A stretch of 42,400 nt of DNA. Origin: an uncultured Bacilli bacterium. Lineage in GTDB: Bacteria; Bacillota_I; Bacilli_A; RF39; UBA660. Shown here in pieces: positions 17,245 to 24,921 of the stretch. The stretch is from positions 1-42,400 of the forward strand of contig CANQID010000009.1 in NCBI GenBank assembly GCA_947623925.1. The letters are read 5' to 3'. The notes beneath the pieces are model-generated. The model was given only the letters and a program-made list of their open reading frames with translations, was not told the DNA's origin and made no database searches. How positions within the stretch are numbered: the stretch's first letter is position 1; each line of letters starts with the position of its first letter. Made by a program: the position numbers and the translations under genes.

Positions 17245-17473
17245 CATTTTGATTTTATTTTTCTTATAAAAAGGTTGTTTTTATTTTTCTAATAAATATA
17301 TTAATAATGTTTTTTATAAAAAAATAGGATACTTATTTATAATAACTAAGTACTATTTTTATATTGTATTAAAAATCTACTTATAAAAATATTATAAAAA
17401 ATAAATAAAAATGTATTATATTTTAAAAAAAAGTGATACAATATATCGTATGTTGATTTAGTGGGGAGTAACT
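17245..17473. other. AT-rich non-coding stretch
   Basis: No gene is supported. An imperfect inverted repeat (AAAATAGGATACTTA with TAAGTACTATTTT, about 17323-17358) could be a hairpin ending the decayed gene. The last 40 bases hold a weak extended -10-like TGATACAAT before the next gene. Confidence 0.4.
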
Positions 17474-18781
17474 ATGGAATTATTTAATGAATTTAAAACA
17501 TGGATTGAAAATTTTAAATATTTTCATTTAAAAAGAAAATACTTTTTTTCTTCTAAAAAAGAAGTGATTAAATGTAGAAAAAATTATAAAGTAGAAGAAG
17601 ACAAAATAATAGATTTGATATTTAATAAAAACTTTTTATCAGAAGAAGACATGAGACAAATAATAAAATCAATACAATTATTATCAGATACTCATAAACT
17701 TAGATTTGATAGTATGATATGTAGACGTATAAATGAAGAAAAAATGAAATTTACTTTTAAAGAAAAAGGTTGTGTATTTGTAGATTATACTTTATTTGAT
17801 AAATTACAATTACTATCAAAATATTATAAAGAAAATTATATTTTAAAAGATAATAGAATAATTAATAAGAAATATAAAACTGATTCAAAAACATATTATA
17901 AATCAATTTCAAAAGATTATTATAAATCATTAGAGTGGATGCATACGTTAGTATTATTTGAAATTAATAATACTCAAGATACAATATTATCTAATTATAT
18001 TTTACCTGAATTAAAAAATATGAAGTGTAATTCTTTATATTTAGATGAAACTAGAACATATAATGAAAAGGTAGTATCTAAAAAAAGGAAAAATTTGGAT
18101 TATGAATATAATACATGGAAAAATTTTATTAATAACAAGTCAGTAGAAGAATTATCATATGCTTTTCCAAATAGTTATAAAGTAGATATTAGTTATGATT
18201 ATATTGATAATTGTTTAGATGATTCTGATGAATCTTATTTAAATAAAATTTATATAAAAAATAAAATAGATAAAATAGATGAACAAATAAAAAATTTATA
18301 TGTTTATAAGGAAAAATTAAAATTTGATAATGACAATTATATAAAATTATGTAAAGATATGTTAGAATTAACAAAATTAAATTTAATTAAAGAAAAAGAA
18401 CAAGAAATATTTAACATTAAAACAAAGCATTTTGACGCTTTTCTTGCACAAAATAAAAGAAATTTATATTTTTCAGATAAAGATATAGTTTCACCTTCAA
18501 TATCTAAAGAAGATTTAAATAAATTTTCTTTTGCATTAAAATCATGTGATAATTTAAATGAATTTTTAAATAAATATAAGAAAATGGTTTTGAAAAAGCA
18601 AAGTATTAAACAAAAATTAGATGAATATTTGTATGATTTAGATAGATTAATTAAAGAAAAAGAACAAGAAATATTTGAATTAAAAAAATCATTAGGATTT
18701 ACTCAAGATATTAAACAATATCAAATAAATTTAATTTATTCTGAAATAGAAAAATCAAAACAAGAGCGTATTAACATATAA
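17474..18781 (+). CDS. unknown 435-residue coiled-coil-rich protein
   Basis: Not recognised. It is lysine-, asparagine- and tyrosine-rich, soluble, with no signal peptide or membrane helix. Residues 1-200 are mixed helical with several cysteines. From about residue 255 the sequence is strongly coiled-coil-like. The decapeptide LIKEKEQEIF occurs twice, 88 residues apart, encoded by an identical 30-base stretch (18383-18412 and 18647-18676), which suggests internal duplication. The start is supported by GGGGAG at 17463-17468. It sits alone in the tRNA-Lys-adjacent accessory stretch, and composition looks more AT-rich than its neighbours. Confidence 0.75.
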   Translation: MELFNEFKTWIENFKYFHLKRKYFFSSKKEVIKCRKNYKVEEDKIIDLIFNKNFLSEEDMRQIIKSIQLLSDTHKLRFDSMICRRINEEKMKFTFKEKGCVFVDYTLFDKLQLLSKYYKENYILKDNRIINKKYKTDSKTYYKSISKDYYKSLEWMHTLVLFEINNTQDTILSNYILPELKNMKCNSLYLDETRTYNEKVVSKKRKNLDYEYNTWKNFINNKSVEELSYAFPNSYKVDISYDYIDNCLDDSDESYLNKIYIKNKIDKIDEQIKNLYVYKEKLKFDNDNYIKLCKDMLELTKLNLIKEKEQEIFNIKTKHFDAFLAQNKRNLYFSDKDIVSPSISKEDLNKFSFALKSCDNLNEFLNKYKKMVLKKQSIKQKLDEYLYDLDRLIKEKEQEIFELKKSLGFTQDIKQYQINLIYSEIEKSKQERINI

Positions 18782-18820
18782 AATTATTTCACTTTTATTA
18801 AAAGATATGATAGAATGTAG

Positions 18821-18920
18821 TCGTAATCAAGTTACGAGATGAATAGGTTAATAATATTACATTTATTTGTTTTATTTAAAAATTCGTTTCCTAGTTTAAA
18901 ACAACCTATTGGTTGTTTTT
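18821..18920 (+). promoter_or_regulatory. structured leader with terminator before DUF1848 gene
   Basis: A possible promoter TTCACT-17-TAGAAT (18788-18816) is followed by hairpin TCGTAA/TTACGA (18821-18837). AATAGGTT (18842-18849) is complementary to AACCTATT (18903-18910). AACCTATT overlaps the 5' arm and loop of a terminator (18898-18906 with 18911-18919, then T). The two pairings exclude each other, as in an attenuator. The DUF1848 ATG is 28 bases after the terminator. It may instead be a simple terminator of the 435-residue gene. Confidence 0.4.
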
Positions 18921-18947
18921 ATATAATTTTTTAAGTTTGGTGATTTT

Positions 18948-19826
18948 ATGATATTAATGGTAAGTGGTAGAACCGATGTAGTAGCATTGTATTCTAAATG
19001 GTTTATGAAAAGATATAAAGAAGGATTTGTAGATGTTAGGAATCCCTTTAATAATAAAATGGTAAATAGAATTTATTTTAACGATGTAGATGCAATTTTA
19101 TTTTGTACAAAAAATCCACTACCAATATTAGATTATTTAAAAGAAATAAATAAACCTATTTTATTTCATGTAACATTAACACCATATAAAAAAGATATAG
19201 AACCAAATATTATACCTAAAGGTATAATTATTGAATCAATAAAAAAATTATCAAATATAATCGGTATTGATAATTTATATATAAGATATGATCCAATATT
19301 TTTAAGCGATAAATATAATTTAGATTATCATAAACAAGCATTTGATAACATGTGTTCATTATTAAATGGATATGTAAAACATATTATTGTTTCATTTATT
19401 GATATTTATAAGAATGTAGTTAAGAATGAAAAAATATTAAAATTTAAAAATTTTGAAGAAAACGATTATAAAGAAATAGGAATTTCTTTTAGTAAGAGCG
19501 CAAAAAAATATGGAATGACAGTGCAAACATGTTACGAAGAAAAAAATTTGATTGAATATGGTTTTATAAAAGGTGAATGTTTATCACATAATTTAGCATT
19601 TAAATTAACAAAAAAGGGTTATAAAAATTGGAAAGCAAGAAATTGTGGATGTGTAGAAATGGTAGATATAGGGGTATATAATTCATGTAAACATTTTTGT
19701 AAGTATTGTTATGCAAATTATGATGAAGAAAAAGTAAACATTAATTATAAAAATCATGATCCTAATTCAACATTATTAATTGGTAAATTACAAAAAGATG
19801 ATATTATCAAAATAAGAAAAAAATAA
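18948..19826 (+). CDS. DUF1848 family protein with CX3CX2C motif
   Basis: A 292-residue protein matching the DUF1848 pattern: MILMVSGRTDVVALYSKWFM at the start, DVRNPFN, the block LFCTKNPLPILDYL, and HVTLTPYKKDIEPN. Its C terminus has CGCVEMVDIGVYNSCKHFCKYCYANYD, which contains a CX3CX2C motif as in radical SAM iron-sulfur sites, placed C-terminally. Iron-sulfur binding is likely; the reaction is unknown. GGTGATTTT precedes the ATG. A structured leader lies just upstream and a bidirectional terminator follows. Confidence 0.85.
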   Translation: MILMVSGRTDVVALYSKWFMKRYKEGFVDVRNPFNNKMVNRIYFNDVDAILFCTKNPLPILDYLKEINKPILFHVTLTPYKKDIEPNIIPKGIIIESIKKLSNIIGIDNLYIRYDPIFLSDKYNLDYHKQAFDNMCSLLNGYVKHIIVSFIDIYKNVVKNEKILKFKNFEENDYKEIGISFSKSAKKYGMTVQTCYEEKNLIEYGFIKGECLSHNLAFKLTKKGYKNWKARNCGCVEMVDIGVYNSCKHFCKYCYANYDEEKVNINYKNHDPNSTLLIGKLQKDDIIKIRKK

Positions 19827-19849
19827 AAGGTTATTTAACCTTTTATTTT
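19820..19849. terminator. bidirectional terminator between convergent genes
   Basis: A perfect 14-bp inverted repeat (19820-19833 with 19836-19849) that overlaps the stop codons of both the DUF1848 gene and the leftward 120-residue gene. Confidence 0.85.
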
Positions 19850-20205
19850 GTAAGTTTTTTTGTTGAAATTAATGTTTTTTCACTACAATATGGCATCAAT
19901 GAAGAATTATCAACGTAATAAGGATTTTCATCAGTTGGAATGCAAGAGATTATTTCATTTTGCTTTCCTAATAAGTAGCTGAAATAACTTTTAATATTTA
20001 GTTTATTCAAATTTATATATTGATTGTCTTTAAGTTTAAATAGAACTGTATTTTCCTTATATTTATTTGTTTTAAATAAATTTCCATATTTATAATCACG
20101 TGATTGGTAACCATTTTCATCAATATAATCATCTGTTGTTATTACTTTGTATTTTTTTGATTTATTTATATTACCAATAAATAATTTGCTAGATTTTACA
20201 AACAT
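19843..20205 (-). CDS. unknown 120-residue protein
   Basis: Not recognised. A soluble, lysine- and tyrosine-rich protein beginning MFVKSSKLFIGNINKSKKYKVIT, with no signal peptide or membrane helix; the alternating hydrophobic pattern suggests mostly beta structure. A very strong ribosome binding site (GGAGGGGG) lies 6 bases before the ATG, so the gene is probably expressed. It is convergent with DUF1848 and shares its terminator. Confidence 0.7.
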   Translation of the reverse strand: MFVKSSKLFIGNINKSKKYKVITTDDYIDENGYQSRDYKYGNLFKTNKYKENTVLFKLKDNQYINLNKLNIKSYFSYLLGKQNEIISCIPTDENPYYVDNSSLMPYCSEKTLISTKKLTK

Positions 20206-20363
20206 ACTTTCCCCCTCCGCTACGCTATTATAATCTAAAACTTTTAATAAATCAATAGTTTTTATTAAATTATATTTTAATTTTAATATAAAATTGATAA
20301 AATATGAATATAAAAATCTTGATTTGAATATTATTTGATAGTATAATTTGTTTAGGTGGTTTT

Positions 20364-20783
20364 ATGACTTTTTGTTGGTTGATTATAATACTTATTTTAG
20401 TTTTTGTAGAAATATCAACTGTTAGTTTAACGACTATTTGGTATATTGCAAGTGGTATAGTATCACTTATTGCATCTATATTTACAGATTCTATTATTAT
20501 ACAATTTTCTATATTTGTTTTATTAGGAACAATATTATTAATTACTACAAGGAAAACACTTTTAAAATTATTTAAAATAAAAAATGAAGAAACAAACATT
20601 GAAAGAATATTAAATATGAATGGAGTGGTAACAGAAAATATAGAAAAAAATAAATATGGAGAAGTAAAAGTGGATGGCAAAAGGTGGACTGCATATTCAG
20701 ATAGTAACTTAAAAGTTGGAACAATTGTAAAGATACTTAAAATTGATGGAGTAAAAATAAAAGTAGAGAAAGTAGAGGAATAG
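20364..20783 (+). CDS. NfeD-like membrane protein
   Basis: A 139-residue protein: two to three transmembrane helices (about 3-25, 27-48, 50-62) and then a soluble OB-fold domain (about 80-139) with NGVVTENIEKNKYGEVKVDGKRWTAYS. This is the short NfeD form without a protease domain. NfeD proteins work with SPFH (flotillin/stomatin-like) partners at membranes, and the SPFH gene is next, starting one base after this stop. AGGTGG sets the start. Confidence 0.88.
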   Translation: MTFCWLIIILILVFVEISTVSLTTIWYIASGIVSLIASIFTDSIIIQFSIFVLLGTILLITTRKTLLKLFKIKNEETNIERILNMNGVVTENIEKNKYGEVKVDGKRWTAYSDSNLKVGTIVKILKIDGVKIKVEKVEE

Positions 20784-20784
20784 T

Positions 20785-21675
20785 ATGGAAATATTAATAG
20801 TTATTTTAGTTTTAGTAGTAGTTATAATTATACCTTGTATAAAAATAGTACCACAGGCAACAAGTTATGTAATTGAAAGAATAGGCTCTTATCATGAAAC
20901 ATGGAAAAATGGATTACATTTTAAAATACCATTTATTGATAGAGTAGCTAATAAAGTAAGTTTAAAGGAAATAGTAAAAGATTTCGCACCACAACCTGTT
21001 ATAACAAAAGATAATGTAACAATGCAAATAGATACAGTTGTTTATTTTCAAATAACTGATTCTAAACTTTATACATATGGTGTTGAAAACCCAATAAGCG
21101 CAATTGAAAATTTAACTGCAACAACACTTCGTAATATAATTGGTGAACTAGAATTAGATCAAACTTTAACATCAAGAGATATAATAAATTCAAAAATGCG
21201 TTCAATATTAGATGAAGCAACTGATCCATGGGGAATAAAAGTAAATAGAGTAGAAGTTAAAAACATAATTCCACCAAGAGATATACAAGAAGCCATGGAA
21301 AAACAAATGCGTGCAGAAAGAGAAAGAAGAGAAAAAATCCTTCAAGCTGAAGGAGAAAAGAAATCAAGTATATTAATAGCTGAAGGAGAAAAAGAAAGTG
21401 CTATTTTAAGGGCGGAAGCTAAAAAAGAAGCTCAAATAAGAATAGCAGAAGGTGAAGCTGAGGCTCTTGTTAAAACAAAACAAGCTGAAGCAGAAGGAAT
21501 AAAATTACTTAAAGAAGCTGGGGCAGATAAGGCAGTATTGACATTAAAAAGTTTTGAAGCATTAAGTAATGTAGCAAATGGTCAATCAACTAAAATTATT
21601 GTTCCATCAGACTTACAGAATTTAGCGACTATAGGTACAACTATAAAAGAAATGATGAAAGAAGATAAAAAATGA
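20785..21675 (+). CDS. SPFH/band 7 (stomatin-like) protein
   Basis: A 296-residue protein with an N-terminal membrane helix (about 2-22), an SPFH domain (about 25-180; KIVPQATSYVIERIGSYH, TKDNVTMQIDTVVYFQITD, NIIPPRDIQEAMEKQM) and an alanine/glutamate-rich coiled coil (about 175-250) with AEGEK(E/K) repeats. Such proteins form large membrane rings that organise membrane domains and regulate proteases. It is coupled to NfeD upstream and its stop overlaps the CPBP gene start (ATGA), so all three form one operon. Confidence 0.92.
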   Translation: MEILIVILVLVVVIIIPCIKIVPQATSYVIERIGSYHETWKNGLHFKIPFIDRVANKVSLKEIVKDFAPQPVITKDNVTMQIDTVVYFQITDSKLYTYGVENPISAIENLTATTLRNIIGELELDQTLTSRDIINSKMRSILDEATDPWGIKVNRVEVKNIIPPRDIQEAMEKQMRAERERREKILQAEGEKKSSILIAEGEKESAILRAEAKKEAQIRIAEGEAEALVKTKQAEAEGIKLLKEAGADKAVLTLKSFEALSNVANGQSTKIIVPSDLQNLATIGTTIKEMMKEDKK

Positions 21676-22499
21676 AAACTTTAGATTATATAAAAAATAT
21701 AATCAAAGTTATGATTTGGCCAATTCTATTTGGGATTGGTCAATTTTTTGTAATTTTGATTTTTACATTCTCATTTAATAATAATATTTACAATAATTTA
21801 GTACAAAATAATAGTAATTTATCAACAGAAGAAATAAATGAAATGTTTAATTTATATACAAGTAGTGATGAATATAGTACATTACTTACAAATTATATTA
21901 ATGATAATACATTATGGATAGTACTTATAGTAGCTGTAATTTTTATTCCGTTGCTTATTTTTAAATATAAAAAACAAAAAAAATTAAATTTTAAAATAAA
22001 TAAAAATATTATATTTGTAATATTAGTAGGATTTTCAATATCTATTTTACTTAACTTAATAATAATTAATATTAATAAGTTATTTAATATAAATAATAAT
22101 TTGCTCGATTATAAATATTTAATACAGACAATAATTGCTTCTTGTTTACTTGGACCAATTATAGAAGAATTATTATTTAGAGGTGTTATGTTTAATAAAA
22201 TTAAAACTTTTAATGATTTGAATGTTTCTATTTTATTAACAACATTTATCTTTGCCTTTTTTCATGATTCTATAACACAAATGATATATGCGTTTATAAT
22301 AGGTTATATTTGTATAAAATTATATGTAGAATATGATACATTATTAGTTCCTATTATATTTCATATATCGTGTAATTTAGTTGTTCCTTTGTTAAATAAT
22401 TTTTTAGTAAATCTAAATTATATTTATACTATATTAATAATAATTGTTAGTTTAATAATTTTTATAATTTTTTACAAAAAAATGTATAAAAAAAATTAA
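21672..22499 (+). CDS. CPBP family intramembrane metalloprotease
   Basis: A 275-residue polytopic protein with about seven to eight hydrophobic segments. The CPBP (CAAX protease/Abi) motifs are present: EELLFRG with Glu165-Glu166 and Arg170, FFHD with His198, and HISCN with His231 and Asn235. The family cleaves within or beside membranes; substrates are mostly unknown. It is coupled by a 4-base overlap to the SPFH gene, suggesting a joint role in membrane protein quality control (inference). Confidence 0.88.
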   Translation: MKTLDYIKNIIKVMIWPILFGIGQFFVILIFTFSFNNNIYNNLVQNNSNLSTEEINEMFNLYTSSDEYSTLLTNYINDNTLWIVLIVAVIFIPLLIFKYKKQKKLNFKINKNIIFVILVGFSISILLNLIIININKLFNINNNLLDYKYLIQTIIASCLLGPIIEELLFRGVMFNKIKTFNDLNVSILLTTFIFAFFHDSITQMIYAFIIGYICIKLYVEYDTLLVPIIFHISCNLVVPLLNNFLVNLNYIYTILIIIVSLIIFIIFYKKMYKKN

Positions 22500-22517
22500 T
22501 TTGTAAAATATAATAAT

Positions 22518-22586
22518 GTGAATATCAATTATTCACGCCACAAACTCCACATAATGTGGAGTTTATTTGTATTTAAATTGATATTT
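22518..22586 (+). terminator. terminator region with alternative pairings
   Basis: A small hairpin GTGAATA/TATTCAC (22518-22536) is followed by a 10-bp hairpin (22542-22551 with 22555-22564). In addition AATATCAATT (22521-22530) is an exact complement of AATTGATATT (22576-22585), which would enclose the second hairpin. The simplest reading is the terminator of the NfeD-SPFH-CPBP operon. Confidence 0.6.
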
Positions 22587-22647
22587 TTATATATTCTATT
22601 CTTTATTTTTGTAATCTAATATGCTAAAATAATCATAGGGTGAGAAT

Positions 22648-23613
22648 ATGAATCTAGAAGACTTAGAAGTAGAAAAAGAACTAAAAATAATATTTATGGG
22701 AACTCCTGATTTTGCAGTTCCAATATTACAAGCATTAATAGATAACTATAAAGTGCGTGCTATTGTAACTCAACCAGATAGAGAAGTTGGAAGAAATGCA
22801 GAAGTACGATTTAGCCCAATAAAAAAAGTAGGAATGGATAATACTATATTAGTTTTACAACCTGAAAAAATAAAAGATGAAATAGAAACAATAAAAAATT
22901 TAGAACCTGATTTAATAATAACTTGTGCTTATGGTCAAATATTACCACAAGAACTACTTGATATACCTAAAATAGCTTGTATAAATGTACATGCATCCCT
23001 TCTTCCAAAATTAAGAGGAGGTGCTCCAATACATAGAGCTATTATGAATGGGTATAAAACAACAGGAATAACAATAATGTATATGAACTCTAAAATGGAT
23101 GAAGGAGATATAATAAGTAGCGAAGAAATAGAAATAGATTATAATGATACTGCTTCAACTTTACATGATAAATTAAGTAAATTAGGCGCAAAATTATTAA
23201 TAGAAACATTACCTTTAGTAATAAATGGAACAAATGATAGAATAAAACAAGATAGTACACTTGCTACATATGCGTTTGTAATAAAAAGAGAAGATGAAAA
23301 AATAGATTTCAGCAAGACAAAAAGAGAAATATACAATAAAGTTAGAGGATTGAATTCTTGGCCGGGAGCATATGCAATGTGTGATTCAAAAATATTAAAA
23401 ATATGGGAATGTCATGAAACAGATAATTTTTTCCCAGAACTATTAGATGGACAAATTACAAAAATATATGAAGATGGAATAGGTGTTAAGGTTAGTAATG
23501 GGGAAATAGTTTTAACTTTAGTTCAACCAGAGGGAAAAGGTAAAATGAAAGCTGTTGATTTTGCTAGAGGATTGTCTAACAAAGGAAATGTAGAAGGGAA
23601 AATATTAAGTTAA
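22648..23613 (+). CDS. fmt: methionyl-tRNA formyltransferase
   Basis: A 321-residue enzyme that formylates initiator Met-tRNA using 10-formyltetrahydrofolate. The N-terminal catalytic domain shows IIFMGTPDFAVPIL, the active-site Asn and His in INVHASLLPKLRGGAPIHRA, and Asp in MDEGDI; the C-terminal OB-like domain starts near RGLNSWPGA. Length is normal, with a 12-residue N-terminal extension if the ATG at 22648 is used. GGGTGAGAAT and an extended -10 (TGCTAAAAT at 22622-22630) precede it. Confidence 0.95.
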   Translation: MNLEDLEVEKELKIIFMGTPDFAVPILQALIDNYKVRAIVTQPDREVGRNAEVRFSPIKKVGMDNTILVLQPEKIKDEIETIKNLEPDLIITCAYGQILPQELLDIPKIACINVHASLLPKLRGGAPIHRAIMNGYKTTGITIMYMNSKMDEGDIISSEEIEIDYNDTASTLHDKLSKLGAKLLIETLPLVINGTNDRIKQDSTLATYAFVIKREDEKIDFSKTKREIYNKVRGLNSWPGAYAMCDSKILKIWECHETDNFFPELLDGQITKIYEDGIGVKVSNGEIVLTLVQPEGKGKMKAVDFARGLSNKGNVEGKILS

Positions 23614-23618
23614 GATTT

Positions 23619-24335
23619 ATGAAGTTAATAGAAAAAATAAAAAGTAATAATGTAATAAGCAAAATAATAGAAATATGGAAAAACAGAAGATATAGAGGAC
23701 TTATAATACTTGGATTTTGGTTTGTATTTTTCTTTTTTGTTATTATGCTTTTAAGAGTAAGTGTAAAAAATCAAGAAAATTTTGAAGCATCAATAAAAAC
23801 AATCCCTGAAATATTAGAAAATATTAAAAATTATGAATTTTCATATGAAATAACAAATGATGATATTAATTACAATATAAATGGATTATACATAGATAAT
23901 GAAACATTATTCATTTATAACGAAAATACATATTTTATTAAAGATAAAATATATATTGTAAATAATGAACAATTACAAGAAGTAGAAAATCCAATAGAAA
24001 TAGATATTTCAAAATTAAATATAGAAAATATATATAATTTAATAAAAGATAAAGAAAAATTATATGAAACAAAAGAAAGTGGAATAAAATCTACAGTTTA
24101 TAAAATAAGTATAAACGAGTTTTCAAAATTGTTTGGACTAGATATTGAAAGTGAAGATTTTATAGAGATAACTATTGAAACAAAAGATAATAGTTATGAA
24201 TCAATATATATGGATTTAACCCAATATATGAATTATTATGAATTAAAATATAGAAAGTACAATATAAAATTAGAACTAAATTCTATAAATGATGTAGATA
24301 AAAGTTCATATAGTAGTTTAGTAGAAGGAGAGTAA
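23619..24335 (+). CDS. unknown single-pass membrane protein
   Basis: Not recognised. A 238-residue protein with a basic cytoplasmic N terminus, one hydrophobic helix (about 28-48) and an acidic extracytoplasmic domain rich in Glu, Asn and Ile with alternating beta-strand-like patterns. It starts 5 bases after fmt, without a clear ribosome site, and is followed 2 bases later by the next gene, so it is probably co-transcribed with both. No catalytic motif visible. Confidence 0.72.
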   Translation: MKLIEKIKSNNVISKIIEIWKNRRYRGLIILGFWFVFFFFVIMLLRVSVKNQENFEASIKTIPEILENIKNYEFSYEITNDDINYNINGLYIDNETLFIYNENTYFIKDKIYIVNNEQLQEVENPIEIDISKLNIENIYNLIKDKEKLYETKESGIKSTVYKISINEFSKLFGLDIESEDFIEITIETKDNSYESIYMDLTQYMNYYELKYRKYNIKLELNSINDVDKSSYSSLVEGE

Positions 24336-24337
24336 AA

Positions 24338-24655
24338 ATGGATGTAGTTGCGGTAATAGTTTTAGCAGTAATAGTAATACTTGTTTTCTTTGTAAAAAGA
24401 ACATTTAGTGGATTTGTATATTCAGTTGCGATGATTGATATATTTTTAAGAATAGTTAATGCATTAAATTATAGAATATTTGATGGAAAAGGAGACATAG
24501 GAAGTTTTATATCTAATTATCTTCCATCATCATTTGAAAGTATAATTATAAAATATACTGATAGTATACTTCAAACTGTATTAATATGGGGTTATATAGC
24601 GATAATGATAATATTTGAATTTTATATTATCAAAACATTTTTTCATAAAAAATAG
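24338..24655 (+). CDS. unknown small polytopic membrane protein
   Basis: Not recognised. A 105-residue protein with hydrophobic segments at about 3-19, 24-43 and 78-100, and a short loop (FDGKGDIGSFISNYLP) between them. It starts 2 bases after the preceding gene with a good AAGGAG site, so the pair probably acts together in the membrane. Confidence 0.7.
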   Translation: MDVVAVIVLAVIVILVFFVKRTFSGFVYSVAMIDIFLRIVNALNYRIFDGKGDIGSFISNYLPSSFESIIIKYTDSILQTVLIWGYIAIMIIFEFYIIKTFFHKK

Positions 24656-24691
24656 TTTTCACTATTTATTCATATAAATTTCACATATCAC

Positions 24692-24700
24692 TGTTATACT
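24692..24700 (+). promoter_or_regulatory. extended -10 promoter of a candidate small RNA
   Basis: TGTTATACT matches the extended -10 form TGnTATAAT with one change. There is no convincing -35 element. Predicted transcription start is about 24707. Confidence 0.4.
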
Positions 24701-24706
24701 TTAAAT

Positions 24707-24871
24707 AGTGGAGGTGATAATAAGAATAAAAACAATAAAAAATTGACACAAAATAATAATTAAAAAATACGATTCTCTATAAAATATATACGGTTATATT
24801 ATTAAAGATATCTTCACTCCTTACTATTGATATCTAAATAATATAAAAAGACACTTAATGTGTCTTTTTGT
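24707..24871 (+). ncRNA. candidate structured small RNA or leader
   Basis: No gene fits this 165-base stretch, but it has strong RNA features. Near the 5' end is GGAGGTGAT (24711-24719), with no good ORF after it. A long stem then follows: 24794-24803 with 24837-24846 and 24806-24812 with 24829-24835. Its 16-base loop contains TCACTCC. It ends in a strong terminator (AGACAC/GTGTCT, 24849-24865, with five T). The loop TCACTCC is complementary to GGAGGTGA allowing one bulge, so it could pair with the 5' end or with ribosome binding sites of other messages. The downstream prepilin gene has its own promoter, favouring an independent RNA. Confidence 0.45.
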
Positions 24872-24899
24872 TTACTATTTTTTAAATTTATGGTACTAT
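24871..24899 (+). promoter_or_regulatory. promoter of the prepilin-like gene
   Basis: TTTACT (24871-24876), 17-base spacer, TACTAT (24894-24899), directly after the small-RNA terminator. Confidence 0.55.
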
Positions 24900-24921
24900 T
24901 TATATAGTAAGAAGGTGACTT

